Positions 5,505-6,370 of a DNA stretch of 6,370 nt are shown here, piece by piece. The translations under genes and the position numbers were made by a program. A model generated the notes under the pieces. The model did not search any database. It saw only the letters and a program-made list of their open reading frames with translations, and was not told the DNA's origin. The DNA comes from CAIOSQ01 sp041178225. Its GTDB lineage: Bacteria; Pseudomonadota; Alphaproteobacteria; CACIAM-22H2. Numbering within the stretch: the stretch's first letter is position 1; every line of letters begins with the position of its first letter. The stretch lies in assembly GCA_041178225.1 (NCBI GenBank), contig JBEGVV010000098.1:1-6370 (forward strand), read 5' to 3'.

Positions 5505-6157
5505 CGCCCGCGGACCGCGACGCCTTCGTCCTGGCGCATACCTCGCCCGGCCATGTCGCGCTGGTGCCGGAGATCGAGCTGCTGCTCGCGGCGGAGATGA
5601 CGCCGCTCTGGCACATGACCGAGGACGTCATGGCCGAGCGCGGGATCGAGCCGCCCTACTGGGCCTTCGCCTGGCCGGGCGGGCAGGCCCTCGCCCGCTA
5701 CCTGCTCGACAATCCCGAGGCGGTGCGCGGGCAGAGCGTCTTCGTCTTCGCCGCGGGCAGCGGCATCGACGCCATCGCGGCGGCGCGCGCGGGCGCCGCG
5801 CGCGTCGTCGCCTGCGACATCGACCCGCTGGCGCTGAGCGCGATCGCGCTCAACGCGCGGCGCAACGGCGTCGAGATCGAGCTCGACGGCGGGGACCCGC
5901 TCTCGCGGCGCGGCTCGCCGGCGGACGTCGTCATCGCCGGCGACGTCTACTACCAGGCGGAGATGGGCGACCGCACGACCGCCTGGCTGAGGCGCTGCAT
6001 GCTCGCGGGCGCCGAGGTGCTGATCGCGGATCCCGGCCGCGGCTACATGCCCGACAGCGGCATCGACGAACTCGCGAGCTACGCGGTGCAGACCTCGCTC
6101 GACCTCGAGGACCGGACCATCCGGCAGACGACGATCTGGCGCCCCAGGCTCTACTGA
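5501..6157 (+). CDS. METTL20-like class I methyltransferase, probable ETF-beta protein-lysine methyltransferase
   Basis: A 218-residue SAM-dependent methyltransferase. The stretch PPYWAFAWPGGQALARYLLDNP at residues 51-72 is characteristic of the METTL20/ETFBKMT group, whose human and Agrobacterium members methylate lysines of the electron transfer flavoprotein beta subunit near the recognition loop and reduce electron transfer from dehydrogenases. Motif I is AAGSG at 84-88, followed by the acidic motif II end CDIDP at 105-109, the group's GDVYYQ at 147-152 and ADPGRGYMP near 190. Database entries of this group are often mislabelled as ribosomal L11 or nicotinamide methyltransferase. The GTG start forms a GTGA overlap with the ubiA stop, arguing for coupled translation. 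One oddity is that the acidic residue usual just before motif I (VLDF) is Val here (VFVF, residues 80-83). Target identity rests on family likeness only. Confidence 0.82.
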   Translation: MTPADRDAFVLAHTSPGHVALVPEIELLLAAEMTPLWHMTEDVMAERGIEPPYWAFAWPGGQALARYLLDNPEAVRGQSVFVFAAGSGIDAIAAARAGAARVVACDIDPLALSAIALNARRNGVEIELDGGDPLSRRGSPADVVIAGDVYYQAEMGDRTTAWLRRCMLAGAEVLIADPGRGYMPDSGIDELASYAVQTSLDLEDRTIRQTTIWRPRLY

Positions 6158-6164
6158 CGCCGGC

Positions 6165-6193
6165 GGCCTGCCAGGGCCCGATGTTCTTTATTT
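6165..6193 (+). terminator. Weak hairpin followed by a T-rich run after the methyltransferase gene
   Basis: GGCCT (6165-6169) pairs with GGGCC (6174-6178), including one T-G wobble, around a 4-base loop. The T-rich stretch TTCTTTATTT follows after a short gap. It could end the ubiA operon, but the stem is short and the T-rich run also belongs to the LexA-type box, so terminator and operator overlap here. Confidence 0.25.
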
Positions 6194-6197
6194 GTTC
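6183..6197 (+). promoter_or_regulatory. LexA (SOS) box, GTTC-N7-GTTC
   Basis: GTTCTTTATTTGTTC is an exact match to the alphaproteobacterial LexA operator GTTC-N7-GTTC, with the AT-rich spacer common in true sites. It stands in by far the most AT-rich stretch of a very GC-rich window, in the 65-base gap upstream of the radical SAM gene and 25 bases before its ATG. LexA bound here should repress that gene until DNA damage. The position suits repression of the promoter whose -10-like TATCCT lies 12 bases further on. Confidence 0.7.
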
Positions 6198-6209
6198 CGG
6201 ACGGGCGCC

Positions 6210-6215
6210 TATCCT
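6210..6215 (+). promoter_or_regulatory. -10-like element of the radical SAM gene, possibly leaderless
   Basis: TATCCT matches four of six positions of the consensus -10 and ends 7 bases before ATG 6223, placing the transcription start at or beside the start codon. No Shine-Dalgarno is present between it and the ATG. A -35 at normal spacing (6187-6192, TTTATT) is poor and would lie within the LexA-type box. Confidence 0.35.
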
Positions 6216-6222
6216 CCTGGCG

Positions 6223-6370
6223 ATGGACGAGGAACCGCATCCGCGTCCGCGCAAGGGGCGCGGCGCGATCTCCAACCCGGACGGGCGCTTCGAGGCGACC
6301 AGGCGCGTCGCGGTCGACGACGGCTGGGCGCGCGCCGGCGCGGAGGAGGAGGAGGAAGGGGACGCGCACG
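6223..6370 (+). CDS. PA0069-family radical SAM protein, N-terminal fragment (SplB-related), 3' truncated
   Basis: Only the first 49 codons are in the window. The stretch RKGRGAISNPDGRFE (residues 10-24), followed by VDDGW at 31-35, is the recognisable N-terminal signature of the PA0069 (Rv2578c-like) radical SAM family. This family is distantly related to spore photoproduct lyase, SplB, and its function is not established. The 4Fe-4S CxxxCxxC motif would come later, beyond base 6370. A run of five Glu (41-45), encoded by repeated GAG codons, follows the signature and is probably a variable linker. The ATG is preceded by a -10-like hexamer but no ribosome binding site, and by an exact LexA-type box. 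The combination suggests a DNA-damage-inducible enzyme. The family call rests on a short region, so the confidence is good rather than certain. Confidence 0.78.
   Translation, partial: MDEEPHPRPRKGRGAISNPDGRFEATRRVAVDDGWARAGAEEEEEGDAH

Noticed and set aside
1..6370. CRISPR array, tRNA/rRNA genes, transposon ends or a defence system
   Set aside because: No spaced repeats, no RNA-gene signatures and no transposase or defence-protein motifs were seen on either strand; all gaps are short and the genes are chromosomal housekeeping or accessory enzymes.

Overview
The window is about three-quarters G+C and densely coded. It reads as chromosomal DNA of an alphaproteobacterium. The evidence is a plant-type glutamate-cysteine ligase of the alphaproteobacterial kind, a UbiA of the ubiquinone pathway, a METTL20-like ETF-beta lysine methyltransferase, and an exact GTTC-N7-GTTC sequence (the alphaproteobacterial LexA/SOS box). 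I cannot name the genus. No RNA gene, insertion sequence, phage gene or CRISPR array is visible, and no gene-free stretch exceeds 140 bases.

Layout: (1) 1-453, plus strand: the 3' end of a GcvT-fold folate-binding domain, probably the tail of a dimethylglycine/sarcosine dehydrogenase-like oxidoreductase. It converges on gshA, and a 13-bp stem-loop carries its stop codon in the loop. (2) 476-3601, minus strand: in transcription order a cold-shock protein, a YtfE-like hemerythrin-domain protein, rsmE (16S rRNA m3U1498 methyltransferase) and gshA. rsmE and gshA are separated by 1 base and gshA starts at TTG, so they look translationally coupled. (3) 3602-3737: a divergent intergenic region with a direct repeat and a dyad. 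(4) 3738-6157, plus strand: a phytanoyl-CoA dioxygenase-family 2-oxoglutarate oxygenase, then ubiA and the ETF-beta methyltransferase gene, which overlap by 4 bases (GTGA). (5) 6158-6370, plus strand: an AT-rich island holding the LexA-type box, then the start of a PA0069-family radical SAM gene that runs off the window.

Three functional themes can be inferred. One is stress and redox defence: glutathione synthesis, a di-iron protein with the ligand pattern of the nitrosative-stress repair protein YtfE, and a cold-shock protein. A second is electron transfer into the quinone pool: UbiA makes the ubiquinone precursor, ETF feeds electrons to ubiquinone, and mitochondrial relatives of the first gene use ETF as acceptor. 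The third, and the most noteworthy, is a probable SOS-controlled radical SAM gene of unknown function at the right edge. The genes themselves are mostly familiar families; the less expected items are in the control sequences and in a few active-site residues.
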